Positions 1-7,617 of a DNA stretch of 8,066 nt are shown one piece after another. Position 1 is the stretch's first letter. Every line of letters begins with the position of its first letter. Origin of the DNA: Candidatus Kapaibacterium sp. (GTDB taxonomy: Bacteria; Bacteroidota; Ignavibacteria; Kapaibacteriales; Kapaibacteriaceae); NCBI GenBank assembly GCA_030830285.1, contig JAURNF010000149.1, positions 1 through 8,066 of the forward strand. The letters are read 5' to 3'. Made by a program: the position numbers and the translations under genes. Under the pieces are notes generated by a model. That model was given only the letters and a program-made list of their open reading frames with translations, searched no databases and was not told the origin of the DNA.

Positions 1-1056
1 GCGATGGTTGTAGGATGCTCCTCGAAATCGACAAGCATTCGTCCTGAACGCCGTGACATCACGCAGGCGGTGTACGCTTCCGGCAAGATCTTTCCAATGG
101 ACTTCACGCAGGTGTCGACAAAGGTTCCTGGTATCGTCCAAGAGATCTTCGTCCACGAGGGTGACAGCGTCGTGGTTGGTCAACCTTTGGTACGCATCAA
201 GAGCGTCGCGAATGATGTTGGCATTGAAGCTGCACGGAATCAGCTGGTCCTCGCACGTGAGAATGCGCAGACGAGTGGTGCGTTCCTCCTGGCGTTTACG
301 CGAGACGTGGAAGCAGCACGCGCACGATTCACACTCGACTCAATTAATGCAGCTCGTCAGGAACGATTGTACCAGCAGCAGGCAACGACGAGGTCAACCT
401 TAGATGCAGCACGGACGCAGTTGACGATCTCTGCGGAGGCACTCAGCAAGGCTCAGGATGGACTGCGTGCAGCTCGGCAGCGGGTAGCAACCGAGCTTCG
501 TAATGCAGAACTCCAGGTATCGTCGCAGACGGCTCAACGTGATGACTACATCATCTATGCAGCAGTGGCTGGTGTCGTGTATAACATCGTGCCCGACGTT
601 GGGGAGCTCGTAACGCAGCAGGCTGTACTTGTTGAAATCGGATCAGCAACAACCTTCGAGGTCGAACTGTCAGTTGATGAGCTTGATATCGCCTTGGTCA
701 CTATTGGACAGCGTGTTCACTACTCCATTGACGCATACTCGGGTCAGGAGTACGCAGGAGTGATCACTGAGATCACACCGCGTGTATCGGCTACAGATAA
801 GTCAGCACGTGTACGAGCAACGCTCGAGTCAAATAGCGTGCGGGTGTATCCGGGAATGTCTGTTGAGGCGAACATTGTTACGCGTCAGCAAAAGAATGCA
901 CTCGTCATCCCTCGTGAGTATCTCGTTGGAGGCTCTCAGGTACGAGTACGTAGGGACGGCGAAGAACTCACGGTGCCCATTGTGAAGGGCATTCAGGATC
1001 TGCAGTTCGTAGAAATCCGCTCAGGTATCACTGAAGCAGATGAGGTTGTGAAGTGA
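1..1056 (+). CDS. ABC-type exporter periplasmic adaptor (HlyD/MacA family), 5' partial
   Basis: Membrane fusion protein that would link an inner-membrane ABC transporter to an outer-membrane channel across the periplasm. The visible N-terminus, AMVVGCSSK, reads as the end of a lipoprotein signal peptide with lipobox VVGC. The ATG at 4 is therefore probably internal, and the true start lies left of the window. Counting from that Met: lipidated Cys is C5; first half of the lipoyl domain about 27-66 (KVPGIVQEIFVHEGDSV); an Ala/Gln/Arg-rich alpha-helical hairpin about 72-180; second lipoyl half about 182-214 (AVAGVVYNIVPDVGE); beta-barrel about 216-295; membrane-proximal part to residue 350. Its stop overlaps the start of the permease gene by 4 bases, which assigns it to the ABC system rather than the RND pump downstream. 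The family call is secure; the substrate is unknown. MacA, DevB and HlyD-like proteins share this fold. Confidence 0.9.
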   Translation, partial: AMVVGCSSKSTSIRPERRDITQAVYASGKIFPMDFTQVSTKVPGIVQEIFVHEGDSVVVGQPLVRIKSVANDVGIEAARNQLVLARENAQTSGAFLLAFTRDVEAARARFTLDSINAARQERLYQQQATTRSTLDAARTQLTISAEALSKAQDGLRAARQRVATELRNAELQVSSQTAQRDDYIIYAAVAGVVYNIVPDVGELVTQQAVLVEIGSATTFEVELSVDELDIALVTIGQRVHYSIDAYSGQEYAGVITEITPRVSATDKSARVRATLESNSVRVYPGMSVEANIVTRQQKNALVIPREYLVGGSQVRVRRDGEELTVPIVKGIQDLQFVEIRSGITEADEVVK

Positions 1057-2324
1057 GTTCACCGTTACGATCAAACGCCCTCGTCAAGATTGCGTGGGTA
1101 CATCTCGTCAGCAAGAAGCGACAGACAATTGTCGCTATGCTCGGCGTGATGTTTGGCGTAACAGTGTTCATCTTCCAAGCTGGACTGCTGACTGGTCTTC
1201 AGAACTATTTCATTGAGAAGACGGTCAACACAACGGCTCACATCCACATCTACAATGAACTCCGAGCTGAGCGTCCGCACGTGCTCGATAACGTCCGTGC
1301 GTATGATTCAACCTGGAAGGTAGTTCGCAATCAAAAGCCACGTGATGAAGAGCGGCGCCTACGCAATGGCTATCAGATTCTGCGTGTTCTCGAGCAGGAT
1401 CCACGTGTAGAAGGTGTAGCACCCTACCTCGGCCTACAGGGTATTGTGCGATTTGGCACTGCTCAGCAGGCGGCCACACTTGCCGGGGTAGATATCCTAC
1501 GTGAGGACCAGCTCTTCCGCGTTCGAGAGAACCTTATCGATGGCGACATGCTTCGGATGCAGACGATACCCAATGGAATCATCCTGGGTTCGGGACTCGC
1601 CGACAAACTGGGTGTCCAGGTCGACGACAATCTCGCTATCATCTCGTCGAAGGGTGTTGTGCTCGACATGAAGATTGTTGCTATTAGCAAGACTGGTATC
1701 ACGGCACAGGATAACACACGAGCCTACATCACCATTCGCAACGCGCAACGGTTGCTTCAGCAGTCTGGTACATACATCACGGACATTAACATTCGATTGC
1801 GGGATGTGAATGCAGCACAGACAATAGCTGCTGAGTATCAATCACGCTATCAATACCGTGCCGAAGACTGGGTAGCAGCCAATGCGAACATCTTTGGTGT
1901 CTTTCGTATTCAGAACATCACCATCACGTTCGTCATCATCTCAATCCTCGTTGTATCGGGCTTCGGAATCTTCAACATTCTGATGACGATTATCTACGAG
2001 AAGATGCCAGACATCGCGATTCTCAAGGCGATGGGATATCGCAATCGCGACATCAGCACCATTTTCGTGATTGAGTCACTTGTGATTGGTGTTACTGGGG
2101 GACTGTTAGGACTTCTGTTAGGATTCATTGCATCGGTCATCATGAGTTCGATCCCTCTCAACATTCAAGGGTTCGTGAGTGTACAGTTCCTGACGATCAA
2201 CTTCAATCCTGTCTTCTACTTAGTTGCGTTCGGATTCGCCTTGTTGTCGACAGCGATTGCTGGGTATTTCCCAGCTCGTAAAGCATCACGATTCGATCCA
2301 GTTGAGATCATCCGGAGCCGGTGA
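1053..2324 (+). CDS. ABC transporter permease, FtsX/MacB/LolC type
   Basis: Inner-membrane subunit (423 aa) of an ABC exporter in the MacB/LolCE (type VII) class, which transmits ATP-driven movement to a periplasmic domain. The architecture is typical: cytoplasmic N-terminus, TM1 about 25-45, a large periplasmic domain about 46-288 (MacB core-like, with DPRVEGVAPYLG at 116-127), then TM2 about 289-313, TM3 about 338-364 and TM4 about 387-406. The coupling-helix segment EKMPDIAILKAMGY at 316-329 and the C-terminal PARKASRFDPVEIIRSR are family hallmarks. The start is GTG 1053, inside the previous stop (GTGA overlap), with GAGG at 1042-1045 seven bases upstream. It has no fused ATPase, unlike E. 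coli MacB; the ATPase is the next gene. A charged segment at about 70-106 precedes the conserved DPRVEGV block. The adaptor upstream favours a MacAB/DevBCA-like exporter over a strict Lol lipoprotein-sorting complex. Confidence 0.92.
   Translation: MSSPLRSNALVKIAWVHLVSKKRQTIVAMLGVMFGVTVFIFQAGLLTGLQNYFIEKTVNTTAHIHIYNELRAERPHVLDNVRAYDSTWKVVRNQKPRDEERRLRNGYQILRVLEQDPRVEGVAPYLGLQGIVRFGTAQQAATLAGVDILREDQLFRVRENLIDGDMLRMQTIPNGIILGSGLADKLGVQVDDNLAIISSKGVVLDMKIVAISKTGITAQDNTRAYITIRNAQRLLQQSGTYITDINIRLRDVNAAQTIAAEYQSRYQYRAEDWVAANANIFGVFRIQNITITFVIISILVVSGFGIFNILMTIIYEKMPDIAILKAMGYRNRDISTIFVIESLVIGVTGGLLGLLLGFIASVIMSSIPLNIQGFVSVQFLTINFNPVFYLVAFGFALLSTAIAGYFPARKASRFDPVEIIRSR
2314..2317 (+). promoter_or_regulatory. 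Ribosome binding site deciding the ATPase start
   Basis: GGAG lies six bases before ATG 2324 but only three bases before the alternative in-frame GTG at 2321. The spacing favours ATG 2324. Both starts overlap the permease stop at 2322-2324, so coupling is expected either way. Confidence 0.55.
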
Positions 2325-3010
2325 TGCAGTCGAATCATATCATCGTTGCCAATCACGTATCGAAGGTCTTCACCGACCCAGTCGACTTCCGTGTGTTAGA
2401 TGATATCTCGCTGACTGTTGACAAGGGTGAGTTCGTTGTATTGGTTGGCCCGTCGGGCAGTGGTAAGACAACGCTCATGTACGCGCTCTCGACGCTCGAT
2501 ACGGAGTACGAGGGCACCATCACGGTAGATGGAACGGATATCGCATCGTTGAGTCCGAATCAACTGGCGCAGTTTCGCAATTCCACCATTGGCTTTGTCT
2601 TCCAATTCCATTATCTGTTGCCAGACTTCACTGTCCTGGACAACGTATCGCTCCCAGCAATTAAAGCTGGTGTATGGTCTGCGGACGAGATCGAGGAGCG
2701 AGCGATGAAGAATCTACAGTTGCTTGGGGTTGCTGATCAGGCACGGAAGCGTTCGAGCAGACTCTCAGGTGGACAGCAGCAGCGTGTTGCTATTGCGCGA
2801 GCACTCATGAACAATCCCAAGATTCTTTTCGGTGATGAACCAACAGGGAATCTTGATTCAAAGAACACATCAATGGTCCTGGATATTCTTCGAGATCTCA
2901 AGGCCGAATTCAATCAAACGATTCTCATGGTCACGCACGATCTGCAGTTTGCAGAACGGGCAGATCGGGTGATTGCCATCCGCGACGGACGAATCGTCAA
3001 CCACGAATAG
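2324..3010 (+). CDS. ABC transporter ATPase, LolD/MacB type
   Basis: Cytoplasmic nucleotide-binding subunit (228 aa from ATG 2324) that powers the adjacent FtsX-type permease. All ABC motifs are intact: Walker A GPSGSGKTT at 42-50 with K48; Q-loop Q94 in FVFQFHYLLPDFT; signature LSGGQ at 147-151 followed by QQR; Walker B ILFGDEP with D171 and catalytic E172; D-loop NLDS from 176; switch His H205 in VTHD. The FQFHxLLP-FT-LDNV stretch closely matches what I know of LolD and related MacB-class ATPases. The length is normal for a single-domain subunit. The start overlaps the permease stop (TGATG; or GTGA if GTG 2321 is used), implying coupled translation and matched stoichiometry. The family is certain. 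Whether it serves lipoprotein release or small-molecule/peptide export is not decided by the ATPase; the adaptor gene upstream points to export. Confidence 0.95.
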   Translation: MQSNHIIVANHVSKVFTDPVDFRVLDDISLTVDKGEFVVLVGPSGSGKTTLMYALSTLDTEYEGTITVDGTDIASLSPNQLAQFRNSTIGFVFQFHYLLPDFTVLDNVSLPAIKAGVWSADEIEERAMKNLQLLGVADQARKRSSRLSGGQQQRVAIARALMNNPKILFGDEPTGNLDSKNTSMVLDILRDLKAEFNQTILMVTHDLQFAERADRVIAIRDGRIVNHE

Positions 3011-3035
3011 TAATGAACACATATTTCACGTTTTC

Positions 3036-3039
3036 AGGA
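3036..3039 (+). promoter_or_regulatory. Ribosome binding site deciding the second adaptor start
   Basis: AGGA sits six bases before ATG 3046. The upstream in-frame ATG at 3013 follows the ATPase stop by two bases and has no purine-rich motif at a suitable distance. Starting at 3046 also places the hydrophobic signal peptide directly at the N-terminus. Confidence 0.65.
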
Positions 3040-3045
3040 ATTCGC

Positions 3046-4161
3046 ATGCAAACCACCATACTACGCGTCGCAGCGATCGTTGGCTTGGTGCTCACAGCCT
3101 GCTCCTCGGAGTCAGGCCAATCTGTTGATAAGCAGCTCGATGAACTACGCAAGCAGCGCGCTAGCATAGATCAGAAGATTCGTGAGCTGGAGTCCGGACA
3201 GAATCCGGCAGACGCACTGGCTGGTGCTCAGCCAGTCCAAACACTGACTCTCGCGCCACAGGTGTTTGAGCATCATGTTGATGCGAAGGGCACGGTTGAT
3301 TCGCGCTCATCGGTGACGGTGTCGCCACTCATGGGTGGTCGTGTTGAACTCCTTAGCATCGCCAACGGTCAGTCTGTAAAGAAGGGCCAGCTCCTCCTTG
3401 AACTCGATAACGAGGTCATCAAGAAGGGCATCGATGAGGTACAGGTGCAGCTCGACTTCGCCACAACCTTGTTTGAAAAGCAGAAGCGCATCTTTGAGCT
3501 GAAGGCAGGAAGTGAGATTCAGTATCTGGCTGCGAAGAATCAAAAGGAAGCACTTGAGCGCCGTCTTGAGTCACTCAAGGAGCAGCTTAGCATGTCGCGT
3601 ATCGTTGCGCCCACAAGTGGGTACATCGACAACCTCACCGCAAAGTATGGTGAGAATGTTGGCCCAGGGATGCCAATCTGTACGATTGTTAACACGAGCG
3701 ATATGCGCGTGGTTGTGGATCTCGCGGAAGCATTTATCCCAAGTATCACCGTTGGTGATGTGGTAACTGTTCATTTCTCCGAGATTGCCGACTCAATGTT
3801 GACCAAGATTACGACAGTTGCAAAGACAGTCAATCCGGTCAGTCGTACCTTCCGCGTTGAGATCCCACTCACGTCAGTGCCGAAGAACTTGCGTCCAAAC
3901 ACGACCTGTCGTGTGGTGATCAATGACGTCACCATTCCGGCTGCTCTTGTCCTTCCACTGAGTGCAGTGCTTCATGACAACTCAGGATCGTACGCATATG
4001 TCGTTGACGAAAAGGGCACTGTTCGCCGTCGGACACTGACAACTGGTCTGACCAGTGGTGGCTCGATTCAGATTCTCAGTGGCATGCAGCCAGGGGAGAA
4101 GGTAATTACCCGTGGCGCAACAGATGTAGCCGACGGACAAATTGTTCGTGTTGTGAACTAA
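3046..4161 (+). CDS. RND efflux periplasmic adaptor lipoprotein (HlyD/AcrA family)
   Basis: Adaptor (371 aa from ATG 3046) expected to connect the downstream RND pump to an outer-membrane channel. A lipoprotein signal peptide covers residues 1-18, with lipobox LTAC and lipidated C19. Next comes a charged heptad-like segment about 26-51 (DKQLDELRKQRASIDQKIRE), probably a short coiled coil. The adaptor core follows: first lipoyl half about 85-122 (SPLMGGRVELLSIANGQSV), alpha-hairpin about 123-184, second lipoyl half about 185-216 (VAPTSGYIDNLTAKYGENV), beta-barrel about 217-293 and membrane-proximal domain about 294-371. The alpha-hairpin looks short, as in many RND adaptors. It sits 35 bases after the ATPase and 9 bases before the RND gene, which gives its partner. 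An alternative ATG at 3013 would add 11 residues before the signal peptide and is less likely. Confidence 0.92.
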   Translation: MQTTILRVAAIVGLVLTACSSESGQSVDKQLDELRKQRASIDQKIRELESGQNPADALAGAQPVQTLTLAPQVFEHHVDAKGTVDSRSSVTVSPLMGGRVELLSIANGQSVKKGQLLLELDNEVIKKGIDEVQVQLDFATTLFEKQKRIFELKAGSEIQYLAAKNQKEALERRLESLKEQLSMSRIVAPTSGYIDNLTAKYGENVGPGMPICTIVNTSDMRVVVDLAEAFIPSITVGDVVTVHFSEIADSMLTKITTVAKTVNPVSRTFRVEIPLTSVPKNLRPNTTCRVVINDVTIPAALVLPLSAVLHDNSGSYAYVVDEKGTVRRRTLTTGLTSGGSIQILSGMQPGEKVITRGATDVADGQIVRVVN

Positions 4162-4170
4162 GGCACTCCT

Positions 4171-7100
4171 ATGCACCATCACAAGAAGTTCCCAATCACA
4201 TCGTGGGCTGTCGAGAACAAGACCACGATCTACGTACTGATGATCATCATCACCATCCTTGGTGTGATCACCTATATCAGGTTGCCCAAAGAGCAGTTTC
4301 CTGACATTGTTGTGCCGACGATTCTCGTTACGACAATCAACGCAGGGACAACGCCAACGGACGTCGAGAACCTCATCTCACGTCCTATTGAAAAGCAGAT
4401 CAAATCGGTATCCGATGTAAAGAAGGTTACCAGCACGAGTATTCAAGACGCATCGATCGTTGTTGTCGAGTTTACCACGGGCATCGATCCAGTGGTCGCG
4501 AAGCAACGCGTAACAGATGCTGTGGATCGCGCTCGGTCGGAACTGCCGCAGCAGCTGACGAAGGAACCAGATGTTCGAGAAATCGACTTCTCTGAGTTCC
4601 CAATCATGAACGTCAACATCTCAGGCAACGTCGGACTTGACGTCCTAAAGCGCTATGCTGATGAGCTTCAAGACAAGTTTGAATCGCTCAAGGAGATCCG
4701 TCGCGCTGACATTATTGGTGCTCTCGATAAGGAAGTGCGTGTTGACATTGACCCATATCTGCTGCAGAATGCAGGTCTGTCCTTCGATGATGTTGCGCGT
4801 GCGATTCAGTACGAGAACGTCAACATTTCAGGTGGTGAAGTTCTCAATGCAGGCGTTCGTCGTAATCTTCAGGTAACGGGTGAGTTCACGAGCTCCGATC
4901 AGATCAAGAACGTCATCATTCGTGGCGGTCGTGGCAATACAGCGTATGTGCGTGACATTGCAACCGTGGTTGAAACGAACAAGGAACAGCAGAGTTACGC
5001 TCGTCTCGACGGTAAGGAAGTAGTGACTCTTGCTGTATTGAAAAAGGCTGGCGAGAACCTGATCAACGCATCGGATCAGATCCGAGAGATTGTAGAAGAA
5101 TATCAAGCGACAAAGCTGCCAAAGAACGTATCAATCACCATTACGAACGATCAGTCTTCGGCAACTCGTATTAACCTTGCCGACTTGATTAACACGATCA
5201 TCATTGGCTTTATCCTCGTGACGATCGTTCTGATGTTCTTCATGGGGGTTCAGAACGCATTGTTTGTTGGACTTGCAACGCCGCTGTCGGCGTTCATTGC
5301 ATTCCTCATCATGCCATCGTTCGATTTCACCTTCAACGTGGTTGTTACGTTCGGCTTCTTGCTCGCGCTTGGCATCGTTGTTGACGATGCCATTGTGGTG
5401 ATTGAGAATACACACCGTCTGCACACGAAGGAGAATCTTGACATCAAGACGGCGACGAAGTATGCGGCTGCCGAAGTGTTTGCACCAGTTGTTGCTGGTA
5501 CACTCACAACGCTTGCACCATTCTTCCCGCTGCTCTTTTGGCCTGGACTTGTTGGTGAGTTCATGGTGTATTTGCCGTCGATCTTGATCCTAACGCTCAC
5601 GGCATCGCTCATCGTAGCCTACATCATGAATCCCGTCTTTGCCGTTGATTTCATGGATCGTCCACCGCAGCGCGTCACGAAAAAGCGACTCTACCTGCTT
5701 GGTTCGCTAATCGGCTTGATCTCTGCTGTGGCTATTGGAGCTGCGTTGGCTCTCGGCACTGGCACGGCATGGATCGGTGCGCTTGCACTCTTTGTATTCG
5801 GGTTCTGGTGGATCAACCGTGTGTACATCACACCGCGCTTCATCAAGCCGTTTCAGGATGTTGTTCTTCCTGGAATTATGGACTTCTATCGTCGCATCCT
5901 GCACTACTCGCTTAGTGGTCGGCGTCCGTATTACATCATTGGAGCGAACGTTGCCCTGTTGGTGATATCAGTCTTCCTGATGACGATTGCTGGACCACAG
6001 GTCACGTTCTTCCCGAGTGCCGATCCGAACTACGCGTACGTCTATGTCCAGCTTCCTATTGGTACAGATGCGGTGCAGACAGATTCTGTTGTGAAGATCG
6101 TCGAGAAGCGCGTCCAACAGGTACTGGGTCCGAATAACCCACTCGTGAAGTCGGTGATATCGAACGTAGGTCTTGGAGCAGGTGATCCACAAAATCCAGA
6201 TCGGACGGTAACTCCTCACAAGGGTAAGGTTACCGTTGCATTTGTCGAGTATCAGTATCGAGGTGGCACAAGCACACAGGACTTCTTGCCAAAGTTCCGT
6301 GAAGCTCTCACCGACCTGGCAGGAGTGGAGATCGTTGTTGACAAGGAGTCAAATGGTCCACCGACAGGAAAGCCCATCAATATCGAGATCAGCGGAGATG
6401 ATCTTGATACACTCGTGAGCATTCAAGAGCGTGTGCGACGATTGTTAGTAGACTCACTCAAGATTGGCGGCATCGAACGTCTCAGAAGCGATCTCATCCG
6501 AAACAAACCTGAGATCTCGGTGCGTGTCGATCGTGAGAAGGCCAACGCCGAAGGTGTCTCAACTGTGCAGATTGGTATGGCACTTCGGAACGCTCTTTAT
6601 GGTGCAGAGGCCACGAAGTATCGCACGGGAGAAGAAGAGTATCCGGTGCAACTCCGAGCGCGTGAGGACCTACGTGGCGACGCATCTGCGTTGCTGAATA
6701 TCCCTCTGACATTCCGTGACATGAGCACTGGTCAGTTCCGCCAGATCCCAGTGTCTTCCGTTGCACAAATCGAGTACTCTTCGACGTTTGCTGGCATCAA
6801 CCGTAAGAATCAAAAGCGCGTGGTAACGCTAGGCTCAAACGTGCTCCAGGGGTACAACGAGAACGAGATTAATGCAGAGATCCGCAGCGTTGTGAAGGGT
6901 ATGAGCCTGCCAGCAGGGTATGAGATAAAGTTGACAGGTGCTCAAGAGGAGCAAGCTGAAAGCGCCAGCTTCCTCGGGTTTGCCTTTGCGGTATCAGCGA
7001 TGTTGATTCTCCTGATCATGGTGACGCAGTTCAATTCGATTCGTAAGCCACTGTTCATCATGGTAACAGTTGTGTTCAGTCTCATTGGTGTGTTGCTCGG

Positions 7101-7593
7101 GTTTATCATCTTCCGGATGACATTCTCTGTAGCGATCACTGGTGTTGGTATTGTTGCATTGGCGGGTATCGTCGTTCGCAATGGAATCGTCTTGGTCGAC
7201 TTCACGGATGTTCTTCGTAATCAAGGATGGCGCATCCGTCGTGCAATCATTGAGGGCGGCGCAATTCGATTCAACCCGGTCATTCTTACAGCAACAGCAA
7301 CGATCCTTGGATTGGTGCCACTTGCTGTCGGACTCAACATTGACTTCTGGGAACTTATCAATCTGCGCGATCCGCACATTCACATTGGTTCCGACAGCGT
7401 AGCCTTCTGGGGTCCACTTGCTTGGTCGATCGTGTTTGGACTCGGATTCTCTACGTTCCTCACGCTGGTTGTTGTGCCGTGCATGTACTACATCTATGCC
7501 GTTGGCGAAGTAAAGCGCAATCGACGTGCCGTACGTCGTGCAGTGATAAATGCACGTGAGCTAGCAGCCGAGGGTGTCACGAAGCATCACTAA
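4171..7593 (+). CDS. RND family efflux pump, inner-membrane transporter (AcrB/HAE-1-like)
   Basis: Proton-driven inner-membrane pump (1140 aa) that would export substrates through the adaptor and a TolC-type channel. TM1 is about 19-37, followed by the first periplasmic porter/docking region to about 335. TM2-TM6 lie about 338-358, 363-381, 390-411, 434-455 and 468-492; TM7 about 587-607; the second periplasmic region about 610-930; TM8-TM12 about 933-952, 960-981, 986-1010, 1036-1056 and 1082-1108. The TM4 proton-relay pair is D405/D406 in GIVVDDAIVVIEN. The TM10 position matching AcrB K940 is R1003 in GIVVRNGIVLVDF. Two further hydrophobic stretches at about 506-528 and 531-549 lie between TM6 and TM7, and the TM11-TM12 loop is enlarged, so the protein is longer than AcrB (1049 aa). 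ATG 4171 has AAGG at 4160-4163 with seven-base spacing. The N-terminus begins MHHHKK. The family is certain; the substrate is unknown, and no metal-pump (CusA-type) signature was recognised. Confidence 0.96.
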   Translation: MHHHKKFPITSWAVENKTTIYVLMIIITILGVITYIRLPKEQFPDIVVPTILVTTINAGTTPTDVENLISRPIEKQIKSVSDVKKVTSTSIQDASIVVVEFTTGIDPVVAKQRVTDAVDRARSELPQQLTKEPDVREIDFSEFPIMNVNISGNVGLDVLKRYADELQDKFESLKEIRRADIIGALDKEVRVDIDPYLLQNAGLSFDDVARAIQYENVNISGGEVLNAGVRRNLQVTGEFTSSDQIKNVIIRGGRGNTAYVRDIATVVETNKEQQSYARLDGKEVVTLAVLKKAGENLINASDQIREIVEEYQATKLPKNVSITITNDQSSATRINLADLINTIIIGFILVTIVLMFFMGVQNALFVGLATPLSAFIAFLIMPSFDFTFNVVVTFGFLLALGIVVDDAIVVIENTHRLHTKENLDIKTATKYAAAEVFAPVVAGTLTTLAPFFPLLFWPGLVGEFMVYLPSILILTLTASLIVAYIMNPVFAVDFMDRPPQRVTKKRLYLLGSLIGLISAVAIGAALALGTGTAWIGALALFVFGFWWINRVYITPRFIKPFQDVVLPGIMDFYRRILHYSLSGRRPYYIIGANVALLVISVFLMTIAGPQVTFFPSADPNYAYVYVQLPIGTDAVQTDSVVKIVEKRVQQVLGPNNPLVKSVISNVGLGAGDPQNPDRTVTPHKGKVTVAFVEYQYRGGTSTQDFLPKFREALTDLAGVEIVVDKESNGPPTGKPINIEISGDDLDTLVSIQERVRRLLVDSLKIGGIERLRSDLIRNKPEISVRVDREKANAEGVSTVQIGMALRNALYGAEATKYRTGEEEYPVQLRAREDLRGDASALLNIPLTFRDMSTGQFRQIPVSSVAQIEYSSTFAGINRKNQKRVVTLGSNVLQGYNENEINAEIRSVVKGMSLPAGYEIKLTGAQEEQAESASFLGFAFAVSAMLILLIMVTQFNSIRKPLFIMVTVVFSLIGVLLGFIIFRMTFSVAITGVGIVALAGIVVRNGIVLVDFTDVLRNQGWRIRRAIIEGGAIRFNPVILTATATILGLVPLAVGLNIDFWELINLRDPHIHIGSDSVAFWGPLAWSIVFGLGFSTFLTLVVVPCMYYIYAVGEVKRNRRAVRRAVINARELAAEGVTKHH

Positions 7594-7617
7594 GCGCGAT
7601 ACGTTGGTTGAATACAG

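Noticed and set aside
4..6. ATG at 4 as the true start of the first adaptor
   Set aside because: It would leave only four residues before the lipobox Cys and no hydrophobic signal. The frame is open to the left edge, so the gene almost certainly starts outside the window.
3013..3015. ATG 3013 as the start of the second adaptor
   Set aside because: It has no visible ribosome binding site and adds a non-signal stretch before the signal peptide. ATG 3046 has AGGA six bases upstream and begins the signal peptide directly.
3011..3045. Possible internal promoter in the small A/T-richer gap before the second adaptor
   Set aside because: The gap is only 35 bases and shows no convincing -35/-10 pair. 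A promoter reaching back into the ATPase gene cannot be excluded but is not supported.
5131..5612. Overlapping minus-strand open frames of about 100 residues inside the RND gene, and similar ones elsewhere
   Set aside because: They lie antisense to well-conserved coding sequence, have low-complexity or unrecognisable translations, and show no supporting start context.
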